From Myxococcaceae bacterium (GTDB lineage: Bacteria; Myxococcota; Myxococcia; Myxococcales; Myxococcaceae): a stretch of DNA of 64,000 bases. A model generated the notes under the pieces. It saw nothing but the letters and a program-made list of their open reading frames with translations, ran no database searches and was not told the origin of the DNA. Numbering within the stretch: the stretch's first letter is position 1; each line of letters begins with the position of its first letter. Of this stretch, positions 40,068-49,714 are shown piece by piece. The DNA lies in the NCBI GenBank assembly GCA_016793095.1, contig JAEUJQ010000024.1, forward strand, positions 1-64,000, given 5' to 3'. The position numbers and the translations under genes were made by a program.

Positions 40068-40760
40068 TCAGGGCAGGGACCAGTCGATGGGCCCGCGGCC
40101 TGCGGCGACGAGGCGCTCGTTGGCCCTGGTGAAGGGCCTGTCCTTCGTGACGGCGTCGACGAACGCCTCCTTGTTCAGCGGCGACGGGTGCGGCGTCACC
40201 AGCACGACCTGCCTGGTCGCGTCGACGTGCTTCGTCACCATCACCTCCGCCGGCTTGCCGAAGCAGAAGAAGACGATGGGGCCTGGCAGGGACGCGACGT
40301 GGCGCAGCACGGCCTCGGTGAACGGCTCCCAGCCCTTCTTCTTGTGGGAGTTCGCCTCTCCCTCACGCACCGTCAGCACGGTGTTGAGCAGCAGCACGCC
40401 GCGATCGGCCCAGGGCGTGAGATCACCGCTCGTCGGTGCGGTGATGCCCGCGTCGATGACGAGGCCCTTGAAGAGGTTGCGCAGCGAGCCGGGCGGCTTC
40501 ACTCCGGGGCTGACCGAGAACGCGAGGCCGTTCGCGTGACCGGGCTTCGGGTACGGGTCCTGCCCGAGGATGACGGCGCGCACCGACGGGGGCGGGGTGT
40601 GAGCGAGGGCCGCGAAGACCTGCTCGCGCGCGGGGAAGACCTTCGCTGTCTGCCACTCGGTCGTGAGGAAGGCGTCGAGCGCCGAGAAGGTGTCGGTCGC
40701 GAGGGCGGGGCCGAGCGGCGAGCGCCAGGGCGCGGGGACGAGATCAGCGAGCGTCGTCAT
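40068..40760 (-). CDS. ung: Uracil-DNA glycosylase (family 1)
   Basis: The 230-residue Ung removes uracil from DNA. The catalytic Asp is D68 in GQDPYPKPGHANGLAFSV and the active-site His is H191 in HPSPLN; LLLNTVLTV precedes the latter. The residue after GQDPY is Pro rather than the usual His, an unusual variation of motif A. ATG 40760 gives the expected length. It converges with hypF. Confidence 0.93.
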   Translation of the reverse strand: MTTLADLVPAPWRSPLGPALATDTFSALDAFLTTEWQTAKVFPAREQVFAALAHTPPPSVRAVILGQDPYPKPGHANGLAFSVSPGVKPPGSLRNLFKGLVIDAGITAPTSGDLTPWADRGVLLLNTVLTVREGEANSHKKKGWEPFTEAVLRHVASLPGPIVFFCFGKPAEVMVTKHVDATRQVVLVTPHPSPLNKEAFVDAVTKDRPFTRANERLVAAGRGPIDWSLP

Positions 40761-40798
40761 CGGCGCGCACCGTAGCTGGATCTGATTGAATCGCGCGC

Positions 40799-41383
40799 AT
40801 GCGATCCACCACCGCCCTGCTCGTCGTCGCCGTCGTCTCGTGTGGCCCTCCGCAGGTGTCGTCGGAGGAGACGGCCCGGCGCGCGTACCTCGGGCTCGAT
40901 CGGTCGATCGGCAAGTCACTCACGCTCGGCTTCGCGGGCTTCAACGCCGCGACCAGCGCGAACATCCCCGACCAGTCCACCAGCGGTGACGACGGCGGGA
41001 CGCTCATCGTCAGCGGCCAGGTGGACCAGGGCGCGTCGGCCAACAAGGGCATGCGCCTGAAGGTGGCGATGGCGCAGTACAGCGACGGCGTCGTGTCGTT
41101 CGACGGCGGAACGGTGCGGCTCGTCTACGCGACCGACGCGGGCGCGTTGCCGGCGCTCGACCTGCAGCTGCGGAACATTCCCGACGGCACCTGGAGCGGT
41201 ACCCTCGCCGGCACGTACCAGATGGACGGCGACCTCAAGGGCTCGGTGACGCTGAACCTGCAGCTCAGCGGCCAGCTCGAGAACGACGGCACCGGCAAGC
41301 CGCGGCGCAAGGCCGGCGTCACCTCGGTCACCGGCACGGCGACGTCGTCGTCGGGAGTGTACCAGGTGAACGTGACGCAGTGA
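40799..41383 (+). CDS. Hypothetical lipoprotein
   Basis: The 194-residue protein has a short signal ending in a VVSC lipobox. The mature part is rich in beta-type strands and Gly/Asp/Ser, with no recognised domain. ATG 40799 lies 38 bp from the divergent ung start. The stop overlaps the alpha/beta hydrolase gene (GTGA), so the two are likely one unit. Confidence 0.7.
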   Translation: MRSTTALLVVAVVSCGPPQVSSEETARRAYLGLDRSIGKSLTLGFAGFNAATSANIPDQSTSGDDGGTLIVSGQVDQGASANKGMRLKVAMAQYSDGVVSFDGGTVRLVYATDAGALPALDLQLRNIPDGTWSGTLAGTYQMDGDLKGSVTLNLQLSGQLENDGTGKPRRKAGVTSVTGTATSSSGVYQVNVTQ

Positions 41384-42534
41384 CCCGCGCGGCGCGGCTG
41401 CTCGCGTTCACGTGGCTCCTGCTGCTGGCGGGGCCGACGTTGCTGGCGGCGCTGCTGCTGGCCGTGGCAGCGACGTGGCGTGGGCAGATCTTCGCGCTGA
41501 CGGCGCTGTGCTTCGTCGCCGTTCCCATCCTCGGGCTGCGACGCCTCGCCGTACGCACCCGCGCCCGCCTCGCGCAGCTCGCCGTCACCTCGGCCGCCGG
41601 CGCCCTGGGGCTGGTGACCCTCGTGCTCGCGACGCCGCGCCCCCGGCACGGCCTGGAGGAAGGAGCCTGGGCCGTCTCTCCGCAGGCGCCCGGCCGCTTC
41701 GCGCTGACGACGCTGTTGCCCGAGGTCGATCAGCTCGTGCTCGGCTCGCACCTCATCGCCGCGGTCGATCCGTACATCACCCTCGAGTCGTCACGGCGCA
41801 TTCGCCGGCTCTTCCTGTCGGTCTACCAGCCGATGCTCGAAGACCCACGGTTCGCGGCGCTCCCGACGCAGATGGGGGAGGCCTGGGCCGACGAGGCGAC
41901 TGGCCAGCGCTTCGTCTACGTGCCGCCGCACGCGCCGGGCGAGCAGCTGCCCTGCGTCGTCTTTCTTCACGGCAGCGGCGGCAACTTCCAGGGCTACCTC
42001 TGGGTGTGGAAGAGCCTCGCCGACGCCGGGCGGTTCGTCGTCGTCGCGCCGGGCTTCGGCTTCGGCAACTGGCACCGCGCCGGCGGAGTCGAGGCGATCG
42101 AGGCGGCGCGCCGGTTCGCCATCGGGTCGCTGCCGGTCGATCCGCAGCGCCTGGTGCTCGCGGGCCTCTCGAACGGCGGGCGCGGGGTGATGCGCGCGAT
42201 CGAAGCCGATCAGGCGCGCGCCTGGAGCGCCGTGGTGCTCATCTCGGCCGTCGTCGACGTCGACCCGACGCCAGAGGCCTGGCGAGGTCGGCCGGTGCTC
42301 CTCGTTCACGGACTGAAGGACGATCGAATCGCCGCGAAGTGGTTCTCGCTGGCGACCGACGCGCTCCGGGGCGCAGGGGCGTCGGTGACGCCGTGCTTCG
42401 ACGCGGAGGAAGACCACTTCCTCTTCTTCTCCCGGCCGGACCAGGTGCAGTCGTGGGTGTTGGGCTTCCTGCACTCCGAGGTGGGCCTCGCGCCGCCTGC
42501 GCCGGATCAGGTGGTGAGTCCCGAGGTGCGCTGA
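41380..42534 (+). CDS. Membrane-anchored alpha/beta-hydrolase (dienelactone-hydrolase-like)
   Basis: The 384-residue protein starts at GTG 41380. Three N-terminal hydrophobic segments (LLAFTWLLLLAGP, then ATWRGQIFALTALCFVAVPIL) anchor it. The hydrolase domain has the oxyanion HGSGGNFQG, a nucleophile Ser in GLSNGGRG, an Asp in HGLKDDRI and a His in EDHFLFF. It is probably an esterase or peptidase at the cytoplasmic membrane. It is coupled to the upstream lipoprotein. Confidence 0.85.
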   Translation: MTRAARLLAFTWLLLLAGPTLLAALLLAVAATWRGQIFALTALCFVAVPILGLRRLAVRTRARLAQLAVTSAAGALGLVTLVLATPRPRHGLEEGAWAVSPQAPGRFALTTLLPEVDQLVLGSHLIAAVDPYITLESSRRIRRLFLSVYQPMLEDPRFAALPTQMGEAWADEATGQRFVYVPPHAPGEQLPCVVFLHGSGGNFQGYLWVWKSLADAGRFVVVAPGFGFGNWHRAGGVEAIEAARRFAIGSLPVDPQRLVLAGLSNGGRGVMRAIEADQARAWSAVVLISAVVDVDPTPEAWRGRPVLLVHGLKDDRIAAKWFSLATDALRGAGASVTPCFDAEEDHFLFFSRPDQVQSWVLGFLHSEVGLAPPAPDQVVSPEVR

Positions 42535-42599
42535 CCGGCCTCACCTCCGAACAGCCGTGCCGTACGGAGACCCGAACCGAGGAGCCGGGTGCGGGGAAC

Positions 42600-44558
42600 T
42601 CACAGGCGGGCTTCGAGCCCGAGCACGGGAATCGGGAACCCCAGCGGAGATGACGCAGGCCTCGAGGTGAGCGTCACCTCTCCGCGGGCCTGCTCGCCGA
42701 GCGTGGCGGGCGCCGTGCCGTACGTCAGGCCCGTCGGCTGCGCCCACACGGACAGGTTCTGCACGTCGAGGAACAGCTCGAGCTCGAGCGGTGTCGGGCG
42801 CCAGGTCTTCGAGAAGCGACCGTCGACGCGCAGCCATGGAGAAGCGCGCCCGACGAGATCACGATCGACGGGGACCCAGCGCGGGGTCCGGCGAATGGAG
42901 TCGAGCCCCTCGCGCTGCTCCTGCCCGTACAGTCCGCCGATGAGGGGCGCGCCCGACTGCAGCGTCAGCGTGGCGCCCAGCGCCCAGCCGTTGCCGAAGC
43001 GCCAGCCGCTCGCGCCTTGCAGCAGGTGTGTCTGGTCGAACGCCCACGGCACCAGCCCCGACGTCTCGCTGGTGGCCAGCCCGTCCACGCCGGAGCGGGT
43101 GATGGTCGCCGTGCGCCACGAGCTGACGAGACTGTACGAGGCGCGCAGCCAGAGCGTCTCAGAGGGCGTGTAGCTCCAGGCGATCGAACCGCCCGCGGCG
43201 AACCCCGGGCCGCTGCGCCGCGCGAGGTCTTCAGCCGACTGGTTGACCTCGGGGAGAAACGTGTCGTCGAACGGTGAGAGCTCGACGGAGCGGCGGAGCG
43301 AGGTGCCAAACACCCGCGCCTCGAGCCGGTGCTTCGTCGCCGGGGCGACGCGCGCGGCGAGGTCGGCCACCACCGCCTGCTGCAGGCCCCACCTCCACGA
43401 GCTGGTGTCCAGCACGGGCACCGGGACGAGCCAGGTCGCAGGCTGGTGACGCAGGCCAGCGCTCGCGAGCAGCGTGAAGGTGTCTCCGAAGTCGCGCTCC
43501 ACCGACAGGCGGGGGTCGAGCGACCAGAGCACCGTGCCCTCGAGGGTGCGCCAGAGGTCGCCTCTCAGTCCTGCTCGCCAGCGGAAGGGCCCCTGCGTGT
43601 CCGAGGCCTCGAAGAACGCGCCGCCGACCACCGCGGTGCCGAGGTCTCGTCTCGTCGAGGCGGTCACCACGGAAGGATCGAGCCCCGGCAGCGGGGGCAA
43701 GGCGCTCTCGCTCGTCCGCGCCAGCACCACCCGCCGCGCTGACGCGTCCGCACCCACGGCGAGCCGCACCTGGCCAGCCACCACCGGACGCCAGGCCCCG
43801 CGGGCCGTCAGCACCTGCTCGCCACCGACGAGGTCGTTCCGCGTCTGCGCGCCGCGGATGCCGAGCGCGAGGCTGTCGTGGCTCGCCGTCAGCCCCGTCT
43901 CCAGGGCGCCGCTCATCCACCGCACGTCCACCAGCTGGCTGACGACTCGAGCCGAGAGCGGAATGCCGGAGACGGTGAGCGCCGCGTCGTCGGCCGCACC
44001 CAGCGCGAGCACCCGCACCTCGGAGCCCGCTACCGGCTGCACCACGCGGAGCTGCCAGTCCCCGAGCAGCGCGCGGACCCGGAGGAACGAGGCCGCCACC
44101 GCCGGGAGCGTGAAGAAGCGCGCGGCCGCCTGCACGCCCGTGCCTGTGCCCGGGAGCTCTCCGCTCACCGAGAGACCGGTCGCCAACACGTCCACCCGCG
44201 CGGCCGCGTGCCAGCCCGCCGCTGGCTTCTTCGCCATCAGCGTGAGCTCGCGGCCGAGGGAGCGCGCCACCTCGACGCCGTCGGCCGCCCGGCCCACCTG
44301 CACGCCGTCGAGCCAGGACGCAGGCAGCGCCGTGGGCCCGAGGAAGCCATGCGCCGGCAGCCGCAGCAGGACACCGTCGTAGCGCACGGCTGACGCGGCC
44401 GGCTGCAGGCCGTCGAAGGAGACCGGGCTGAAGCCCGAGAGCAGAGCCCGCGCGCCCGGGACGAGGAACGCCGAGCGCGCCGGGTCCGCCCAGGCTCCGG
44501 CGGCGTCAGGCGGCACCTCGGCCTGAGCCAGGACGACGGCGAGCAGGAGCGCGCTCAT
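42600..44558 (-). CDS. TonB-dependent-receptor-like outer-membrane beta-barrel
   Basis: The 652-residue protein has a short signal peptide (SALLLAVVLAQA) and a short plug-like region (FSPVSFDGLQ, then GVEVARSLG). A long array of amphipathic strands with aromatic girdles and Arg/Thr loops follows, as in TonB-dependent receptors. No clear TonB box is visible. ATG 44558 overlaps the PHP gene stop (ATGA), so the two are co-translated. It converges with the alpha/beta-hydrolase gene, with no terminator seen in the 65-bp gap. Confidence 0.8.
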   Translation of the reverse strand: MSALLLAVVLAQAEVPPDAAGAWADPARSAFLVPGARALLSGFSPVSFDGLQPAASAVRYDGVLLRLPAHGFLGPTALPASWLDGVQVGRAADGVEVARSLGRELTLMAKKPAAGWHAAARVDVLATGLSVSGELPGTGTGVQAAARFFTLPAVAASFLRVRALLGDWQLRVVQPVAGSEVRVLALGAADDAALTVSGIPLSARVVSQLVDVRWMSGALETGLTASHDSLALGIRGAQTRNDLVGGEQVLTARGAWRPVVAGQVRLAVGADASARRVVLARTSESALPPLPGLDPSVVTASTRRDLGTAVVGGAFFEASDTQGPFRWRAGLRGDLWRTLEGTVLWSLDPRLSVERDFGDTFTLLASAGLRHQPATWLVPVPVLDTSSWRWGLQQAVVADLAARVAPATKHRLEARVFGTSLRRSVELSPFDDTFLPEVNQSAEDLARRSGPGFAAGGSIAWSYTPSETLWLRASYSLVSSWRTATITRSGVDGLATSETSGLVPWAFDQTHLLQGASGWRFGNGWALGATLTLQSGAPLIGGLYGQEQREGLDSIRRTPRWVPVDRDLVGRASPWLRVDGRFSKTWRPTPLELELFLDVQNLSVWAQPTGLTYGTAPATLGEQARGEVTLTSRPASSPLGFPIPVLGLEARL

Positions 44559-46096
44559 CGGCGCCTCCGACGCATCAGGGCGAGCAGACCCAGCGACGCG
44601 GCGGCGTCGCTCACGGAGCAGCCCTGACAGCCGCGCGCCGTCGGCTTCGCGCGCACCACGGGCGGCCCTGGTGGCGAGTCGGGCGCGAGCCAGAGGTGCG
44701 AGGTCACCGTGCGCGGGGCGCTCCCCAGCCGCACCTCGGCCCGCGCGCGCGCCGAACGCCCGGCGGGCGCCTCGAGCACGTGCTCGTCGGTGAACGGATC
44801 GCTCGTGATCGCCACCTCCCGCGCCTCGACGCCGTTCTCGATCCACGCCAGCGTCGCGCCCACGCCGCCCGTCACGCGCGCCAGCAGCGTCGCGCGCTCG
44901 CCCACGAGCGTGTCCTGCACGCGGGGCAGCACCGTGAGGCTGGAGACCGAGAGGAAGGGGTCGTCGGGCCCACGCAGCTTCACCACCGCGCGCCCTTCGC
45001 GGAGCGCCCGCGTCAGCCCCGCGACGGACAGCTCGGTCGCGTAGAGCAGGGTGGTGGGCGAGCCGATCGGGCTCTGCGTCTGGTTCAGGCCGACGCCCGC
45101 CCGATGATCGTCGCTGCCGCCGACCGCCGTCAGGTGCACGCCTTGATCGGCCAGCGCCTCCCAGTACGCGATGGCCGGCTCGTCGAAGAGCGCCCCGGTC
45201 TCGTCCCAGCCGCCGACGCCGATCTCGATCGCCCGCACGAGGCTCGGCACCACCGGTTGCTGCCACGCACACCCGATGCAGAAGGTGCCGAGGTCGAGCG
45301 TCGGGTGGTTGATGGTCGCCACGGCGTTCTGCGCGTCGAAGGCCTGCAGCGCGCGCTGCATGGTGACGCCGTCGCGGCCGAGCCAGAAGGGCACGAACTG
45401 CGACGCGCCGAAGGCGTTGAGGTGGCCGGCATAGGTGGTGAACTCGACCGAGGGGACGAGCAGGAGCGTGGGGTGTCGGGCCTGGGCGGGCGTGATGAAG
45501 TCGTAGTGCGCGCTCGTGTTGTGATCGCTCAGCGCCACGAAGTCGAGGCCGCGGGCCTTCGCGAAGGTGGCGATCTCGTCGAGCGACGGCCGCGCGTCAC
45601 CGCTCTCGATCGAGTGCACGTGGAGATCCCCCGCGTACCACCGGGCGATCGACTCGAGCGGCGGCGCGGGCGCGTACGGACTCCGGTCCTGCAGGGCCAG
45701 GGTGGGCCGCTCGCGCGGCTGAACCTCGATGCGGTACTTCGCCGGGCGTTGGCTGATCTGCGCCTTGCCGACCAGCACCTGCCACTGACCAGCAGGGAGC
45801 GGCCCGGCGAGGTAGCTGCGGCTCGCCGAGCGGACGCCGACGACCGCGGGCTCCGGGTTGCCGCCTCCCCACCCGCGAAACCCGCCGTCTGGCTCCAGCA
45901 GCCCCCAGTCGAGGATGTTGGCGCTCGAGAGGTCGTCGTGGCGCACCTCGAGCTCCTGCACGCCGCGCGCGATGGGGAACGCCACGGTGAAGAAGGCGCC
46001 GCCGTCTTCGGGCACCTCGCCCTCGATGACGAGCGGCTGGGCGAACGAGCCCCGCGCGAAGCTGGCCACCACGACGAGCAGCAGGCGCGAGCGCAT
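44555..46096 (-). CDS. CehA/McbA-type PHP-domain metallohydrolase with MYXO-CTERM-like tail
   Basis: The 513-residue secreted protein has a signal peptide, a beta domain (about 25-140), and a PHP domain with GDLHVHS near 158, a SDHNTSAHYD block, INHPTLDLG and GGSDDHRAG. These are the metal ligands of the CehA phosphoesterase family. The C-terminus CQGCSVSDAAASLGLLALM followed by six Arg/Met residues has the Cys pair, short hydrophobic stretch and Arg cluster of MYXO-CTERM sorting signals. It is probably lipid-anchored at the surface and coupled to the outer-membrane barrel. Confidence 0.88.
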   Translation of the reverse strand: MRSRLLLVVVASFARGSFAQPLVIEGEVPEDGGAFFTVAFPIARGVQELEVRHDDLSSANILDWGLLEPDGGFRGWGGGNPEPAVVGVRSASRSYLAGPLPAGQWQVLVGKAQISQRPAKYRIEVQPRERPTLALQDRSPYAPAPPLESIARWYAGDLHVHSIESGDARPSLDEIATFAKARGLDFVALSDHNTSAHYDFITPAQARHPTLLLVPSVEFTTYAGHLNAFGASQFVPFWLGRDGVTMQRALQAFDAQNAVATINHPTLDLGTFCIGCAWQQPVVPSLVRAIEIGVGGWDETGALFDEPAIAYWEALADQGVHLTAVGGSDDHRAGVGLNQTQSPIGSPTTLLYATELSVAGLTRALREGRAVVKLRGPDDPFLSVSSLTVLPRVQDTLVGERATLLARVTGGVGATLAWIENGVEAREVAITSDPFTDEHVLEAPAGRSARARAEVRLGSAPRTVTSHLWLAPDSPPGPPVVRAKPTARGCQGCSVSDAAASLGLLALMRRRRR

Positions 46097-46229
46097 GCGT
46101 CCGGGATAGCACGTGTACTCGTGCGCGGGCGTGTGCACCGTCACCCAGGTGGGCTCCTCCCGCGGGTCCACGCGTTCGTTGTTGAGCCCTGCCCGCCGAA
46201 CGGACATGGTCGGGGCCGGAGGTTGAACC

Positions 46230-46688
46230 ATGGCCAGCAAGAAGAAGGCGACGGCGAAGGGCCTCGATCCGGTCTCGACGACCGTGAAGTCGATCATGTC
46301 GAAGAAGGTCCAGGCCGTTCGTCCCGACACCAGCCTCGACACCGCGGTCGAGCTGCTCATGACGAAGGACATCAGCCACCTGCCCGTCACCGAAGACGGC
46401 AAGCTGGTCGGCATTCTCTCGAAGACCGACGTCGTGCGGGATCTCTTCCTCAACGGGAACGACGGCGAGGTGGACAAGACGCTCGAGGTCGGCTTCCAGG
46501 TCGAGTCCAGCCGCGTCGTCTCTGACCTCATGGCGAAGCGCGTGCGCACGGTGCAGAGCGGCTCGAGCGTCGCCGAGGCCGCCGCCGCGATGGCGCGGTT
46601 CCGGGTGCACGGTATGCCGGTCGTCGATGACGAGCAGCTCGTGGGCTTCGTGTCCACCATCGACATCGCGCGGTGGGTCGTCGGCTGA
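46230..46688 (+). CDS. CBS-domain-pair protein
   Basis: The 152-residue protein has two CBS domains: residues 18-75 (SIMSKKVQAVRPDTSL, HLPVTEDGKLVGILSKTDV) and 90-150 (DLMAKRVRTVQSGSSV, MPVVDDEQLVGFVS). They usually bind adenine nucleotides and act as an energy sensor. The start is ATG 46230. It is followed after 31 bp by a lipoprotein gene on the same strand. Confidence 0.9.
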   Translation: MASKKKATAKGLDPVSTTVKSIMSKKVQAVRPDTSLDTAVELLMTKDISHLPVTEDGKLVGILSKTDVVRDLFLNGNDGEVDKTLEVGFQVESSRVVSDLMAKRVRTVQSGSSVAEAAAAMARFRVHGMPVVDDEQLVGFVSTIDIARWVVG

Positions 46689-46719
46689 CGTTCATGAAGG
46701 GCTTCGCTCGGGGGTTGTC

Positions 46720-48474
46720 ATGGTCTTCCGCATCGCGGTCGTGGGGTTCTGCTGTCTTGGGCTGATTGGCTGCAAGAAGGACAAGCCTGAGGGAGGGCAG
46801 GCCGGCAGCGCGCAGGGCAGTCAGCAAGGCGCGGCCGGTGACCAGCCCGCGCCACCCTCGCAGGCAGGCAAGAAGGCCCCCGAAGGGTGCAACAGCGATC
46901 TGTCGCAGCGGATCGAGGTGGACTTCACCTTCACCGAGAAGTGCAGCCCCTACACCGTGGACGGCGAGCTCCACGTCGACGGGTGGACCCTCACCATCGA
47001 GCCGGGCGTCGAGGTGCGCTTCAAGGACCAGGCCGCGCTGCACGTCGGCTACGTCTCGGTCGCCCGCCTCCTCGTGAAGGGCACGCCCGAGAAGCCGGTG
47101 AAGTTCACCGGTGAGCGCAAGGAGCCCGGCGCGTGGAAGTCGATTCAGCTCTACGAGCGCGCCGAGCAGTCGTCATTGGAGAACGCCGTCATCGAGTTCG
47201 CCGGTGGCGGCGATCTGCCCGCGCTGTATGTCCAGGCCGCTGACGTCTCGGTGAAGGGCCTCACGGTCGTCTCCGTGAAGGGCACCGCGCTCAAGGCCGA
47301 GCTCGAGAAGCCGATGAAGGCGCTCGGCGGGCTCGACCTCTCGAAGGCCGGCGGCGACCCCGACGCGCTGCTCCAGCTGAGCTTCGCGACGGCGGGCCTG
47401 CTGGGCGAAGGGAACGTGTACCCCGAGAAGGCCGTCGTCGGCCTGGTCGGCAACGTGGTGCGCGACGTGAAGCTCACCGCGCAGGCCGCGCCGTTTCGCG
47501 TGCCGGGTGAGCTGCACGTCAACGCGCCCGAGGGGAAGTCCGCCGCGCTCACCATCTCGGCCGGCACGACGCTGCAGCTGGGCGAGACCGCGGCCATCTA
47601 CGTCGGCTACGCGGGGCCCGGCGCGCTCAAGGTCCTCGGAACGAAGGAGCGGCCGGTCGTCTTCACGCGGTACGGCGACGATCAGCAGGCGACCCCGTGG
47701 AAGGGCTTCGTCTTCTACGGAGGCGCACGTGCTCCCGAGCTCGACTTCGCGGTGGTGGAGTACGCGGGCCGGCCCGATGACGCCGCGCTGCACTTCGCCG
47801 ACCCACGCGGCCTCGGGAAGATCACCAACTGCACCTTCCGCCACTCGGCCGGCGCCGGCCTCAAGATCGATCAGCCGAAGGCGCGCTTCGAGGCCTTCGA
47901 CGGCAACGTCTTCGAAGACCTCGCTGGCCCCGCCCTCGACATGCCCATCGAGTTCGCCCACGCGCTCGGGGCGGGGAACAAGCTGGGGCAGGCCGCCGTG
48001 CTGCTCCGCGACGCGACGCACCGCGACACCACCTTGACCGCGCTCGACGGTCCTTACTGGCTGCGTGGCGAGGTCTACGTCGACGGCGAGACCGGCAAGA
48101 CCGCCGCGCTCACGATCGACCCCGGCGCGAAGCTCAAGGCGCTCGAGAACGCGTCGCTCTCCATCGGCTACTCCGGCGCGGCGAAGCTCATCGCGAAGGG
48201 CACCGCCGACAAGCCCATCGTCTTCGACGCGGTGCAGGGCTCGTGGAAGGGCGTGCACAACTACCCCGCCGCGACGGTCGAGCTCGACAACGTCACCATC
48301 TCGGGCGTGGGCGACGACGACTCCCCGCTCGTGCTCGACGCGGACTCGAAGGGCGAGGTGAAGGGCCTCACCCTCAAGGGCACGAAGAAGGGCGTCAAGG
48401 CGTGCGGCAGCAAGGCCACCATCTCGGGCGTGAAGGCCGACAAGGGCGTCGCCGCGCAGGAGAAGTGCGACTGA
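46720..48474 (+). CDS. Lipoprotein with parallel beta-helix-like repeats
   Basis: The 584-residue protein has a signal ending in a LIGC lipobox, a Gln/Ala/Pro-rich linker, and at least three repeats of about 150 residues. Each begins with a beta-helix-like block: LTIEPGVEVRFKDQAALHVG, LTISAGTTLQLGETAAIYVG, LTIDPGAKLKALENASLSIG, each followed by LxxKGTxxxPVxF. This is the right-handed parallel beta-helix pattern of some surface or pectate-lyase-like proteins. No catalytic residues are seen, so a structural or adhesive role is more likely. ATG 46720 was chosen for the signal peptide. Confidence 0.85.
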   Translation: MVFRIAVVGFCCLGLIGCKKDKPEGGQAGSAQGSQQGAAGDQPAPPSQAGKKAPEGCNSDLSQRIEVDFTFTEKCSPYTVDGELHVDGWTLTIEPGVEVRFKDQAALHVGYVSVARLLVKGTPEKPVKFTGERKEPGAWKSIQLYERAEQSSLENAVIEFAGGGDLPALYVQAADVSVKGLTVVSVKGTALKAELEKPMKALGGLDLSKAGGDPDALLQLSFATAGLLGEGNVYPEKAVVGLVGNVVRDVKLTAQAAPFRVPGELHVNAPEGKSAALTISAGTTLQLGETAAIYVGYAGPGALKVLGTKERPVVFTRYGDDQQATPWKGFVFYGGARAPELDFAVVEYAGRPDDAALHFADPRGLGKITNCTFRHSAGAGLKIDQPKARFEAFDGNVFEDLAGPALDMPIEFAHALGAGNKLGQAAVLLRDATHRDTTLTALDGPYWLRGEVYVDGETGKTAALTIDPGAKLKALENASLSIGYSGAAKLIAKGTADKPIVFDAVQGSWKGVHNYPAATVELDNVTISGVGDDDSPLVLDADSKGEVKGLTLKGTKKGVKACGSKATISGVKADKGVAAQEKCD

Positions 48475-49616
48475 CCTCGTACAAGGCTCACTTCCGCCGG
48501 TTCCTCGACGCGGCGCCCGAACGCCTCCACTTCGCCGCGCACAGCCACCACCCGTGGCCTGACGTGAGCTTCGACGCGCACCAACAGGCGTGGCTCGACG
48601 CGGCGAAGCACGTGGACGACAAGTGGGACGTGATCTTCGGCGAGGTGATCCCCGAGGCGCAGCGGCACATCGCCCGCGAGCTGGGCCTGTCGGACCCGTC
48701 GAGCCTCGTCTTCGCCCCCAACACCCACGAGCTCGTGTTGCGGGTGCTGTCGTGCCTGCCGGAGCGCCCGCGCGTCGTGACCAGCGACGCCGAGTTCCAT
48801 TCGTTCGAGCGCCAGACCCGCCGCCTCGAGGAGGAAGGCCTGGTCCACGTGACGCGCGTGCCTGCCGAGCCGTTCGCGACCTTCTCCCAGCGGCTCGCGC
48901 ACGCCGCTGCCGAGCAGCAGGCCCAGCTCGTCTTCGTGAGCCACGTCTTCTTCAACTCCGGCCGCGTGCTGAGCGACCTCGACGCGCTGGTGGCCGATCT
49001 GCCGGCCGACGCGATGGTGGTGCTCGACGGCTACCACGGCTTCTGCGCCGTCCCGACGTCCCTGCGCACCGTCGAGGCGCGCTGCTTCTACCTCGCTGGC
49101 GGCTACAAGTACGCGATGGCCGGCGAAGGGGTCTGCTTCCTCCACGTGCCGCCGTCAGCGTGGCGCCCACGCAACACCGGCTGGTTCGCCGCGTTCGGCG
49201 CCCTCCAGGAGCGCCAGCGCGATCGGGTCCCCTACGCTCGCGGGAGCGGGGCCTTCTGGGGCGCCACCTTCGACCCCTCGGGCCTGTACCGGTTGAACGC
49301 CGTGATGCGCTGGCGGGTCGAGCTCGGCCTCACGACCTCACGGGCCCGCGAGCACGCCCACGCGCTGCAGCGCCGCTTCGTCGATGGGCTCGGCCCCCGC
49401 CACCTCGCGAGCGCGCCCGACCTCGTCGTGCCCGTCACCGACCCCGCCCGCGGCCAGTTCCTCACCTTCCGGACGGCTGACGCGCAGGCGCGCTGCGCGA
49501 CGCTGAAGGGCCGGCAGGTCGTCACCGACGCCCGTGACGATCGCTGGCGCTTCGGCTTCGGGCCCTACCAGGACGACGCCGACGTGGACGCGCTCCTCGA
49601 CCGGCTCGAGGCCTGA
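48465..49616 (+). CDS. Kynureninase/aminotransferase class V-like PLP enzyme
   Basis: The 383-residue PLP-dependent fold-type I enzyme has HFAAHSHHPWPD near the N-terminus, DGYHGF near 188 and GGYKYAMAGEG with the Schiff-base Lys near 214. A late RFGFGPYQDDADVD segment follows. It resembles kynureninases and class V aminotransferases; the reaction cannot be decided. The start is uncertain: GTG 48465 overlaps the previous gene by 10 bp, and an AGGAGA lies just upstream; CTG 48471 would give a CTGA overlap with better spacing. Confidence 0.8.
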   Translation: MRLTSYKAHFRRFLDAAPERLHFAAHSHHPWPDVSFDAHQQAWLDAAKHVDDKWDVIFGEVIPEAQRHIARELGLSDPSSLVFAPNTHELVLRVLSCLPERPRVVTSDAEFHSFERQTRRLEEEGLVHVTRVPAEPFATFSQRLAHAAAEQQAQLVFVSHVFFNSGRVLSDLDALVADLPADAMVVLDGYHGFCAVPTSLRTVEARCFYLAGGYKYAMAGEGVCFLHVPPSAWRPRNTGWFAAFGALQERQRDRVPYARGSGAFWGATFDPSGLYRLNAVMRWRVELGLTTSRAREHAHALQRRFVDGLGPRHLASAPDLVVPVTDPARGQFLTFRTADAQARCATLKGRQVVTDARDDRWRFGFGPYQDDADVDALLDRLEA

Positions 49617-49714
49617 CTGAACGGGCGACGGCCTGGCTGACACGTGGGCCCGCAGCCGCGGAGCGCGCGCACTGAAATCGCCGCGCGGCTGCCGCGGTTT
49701 GCTATGTGAGCTGC

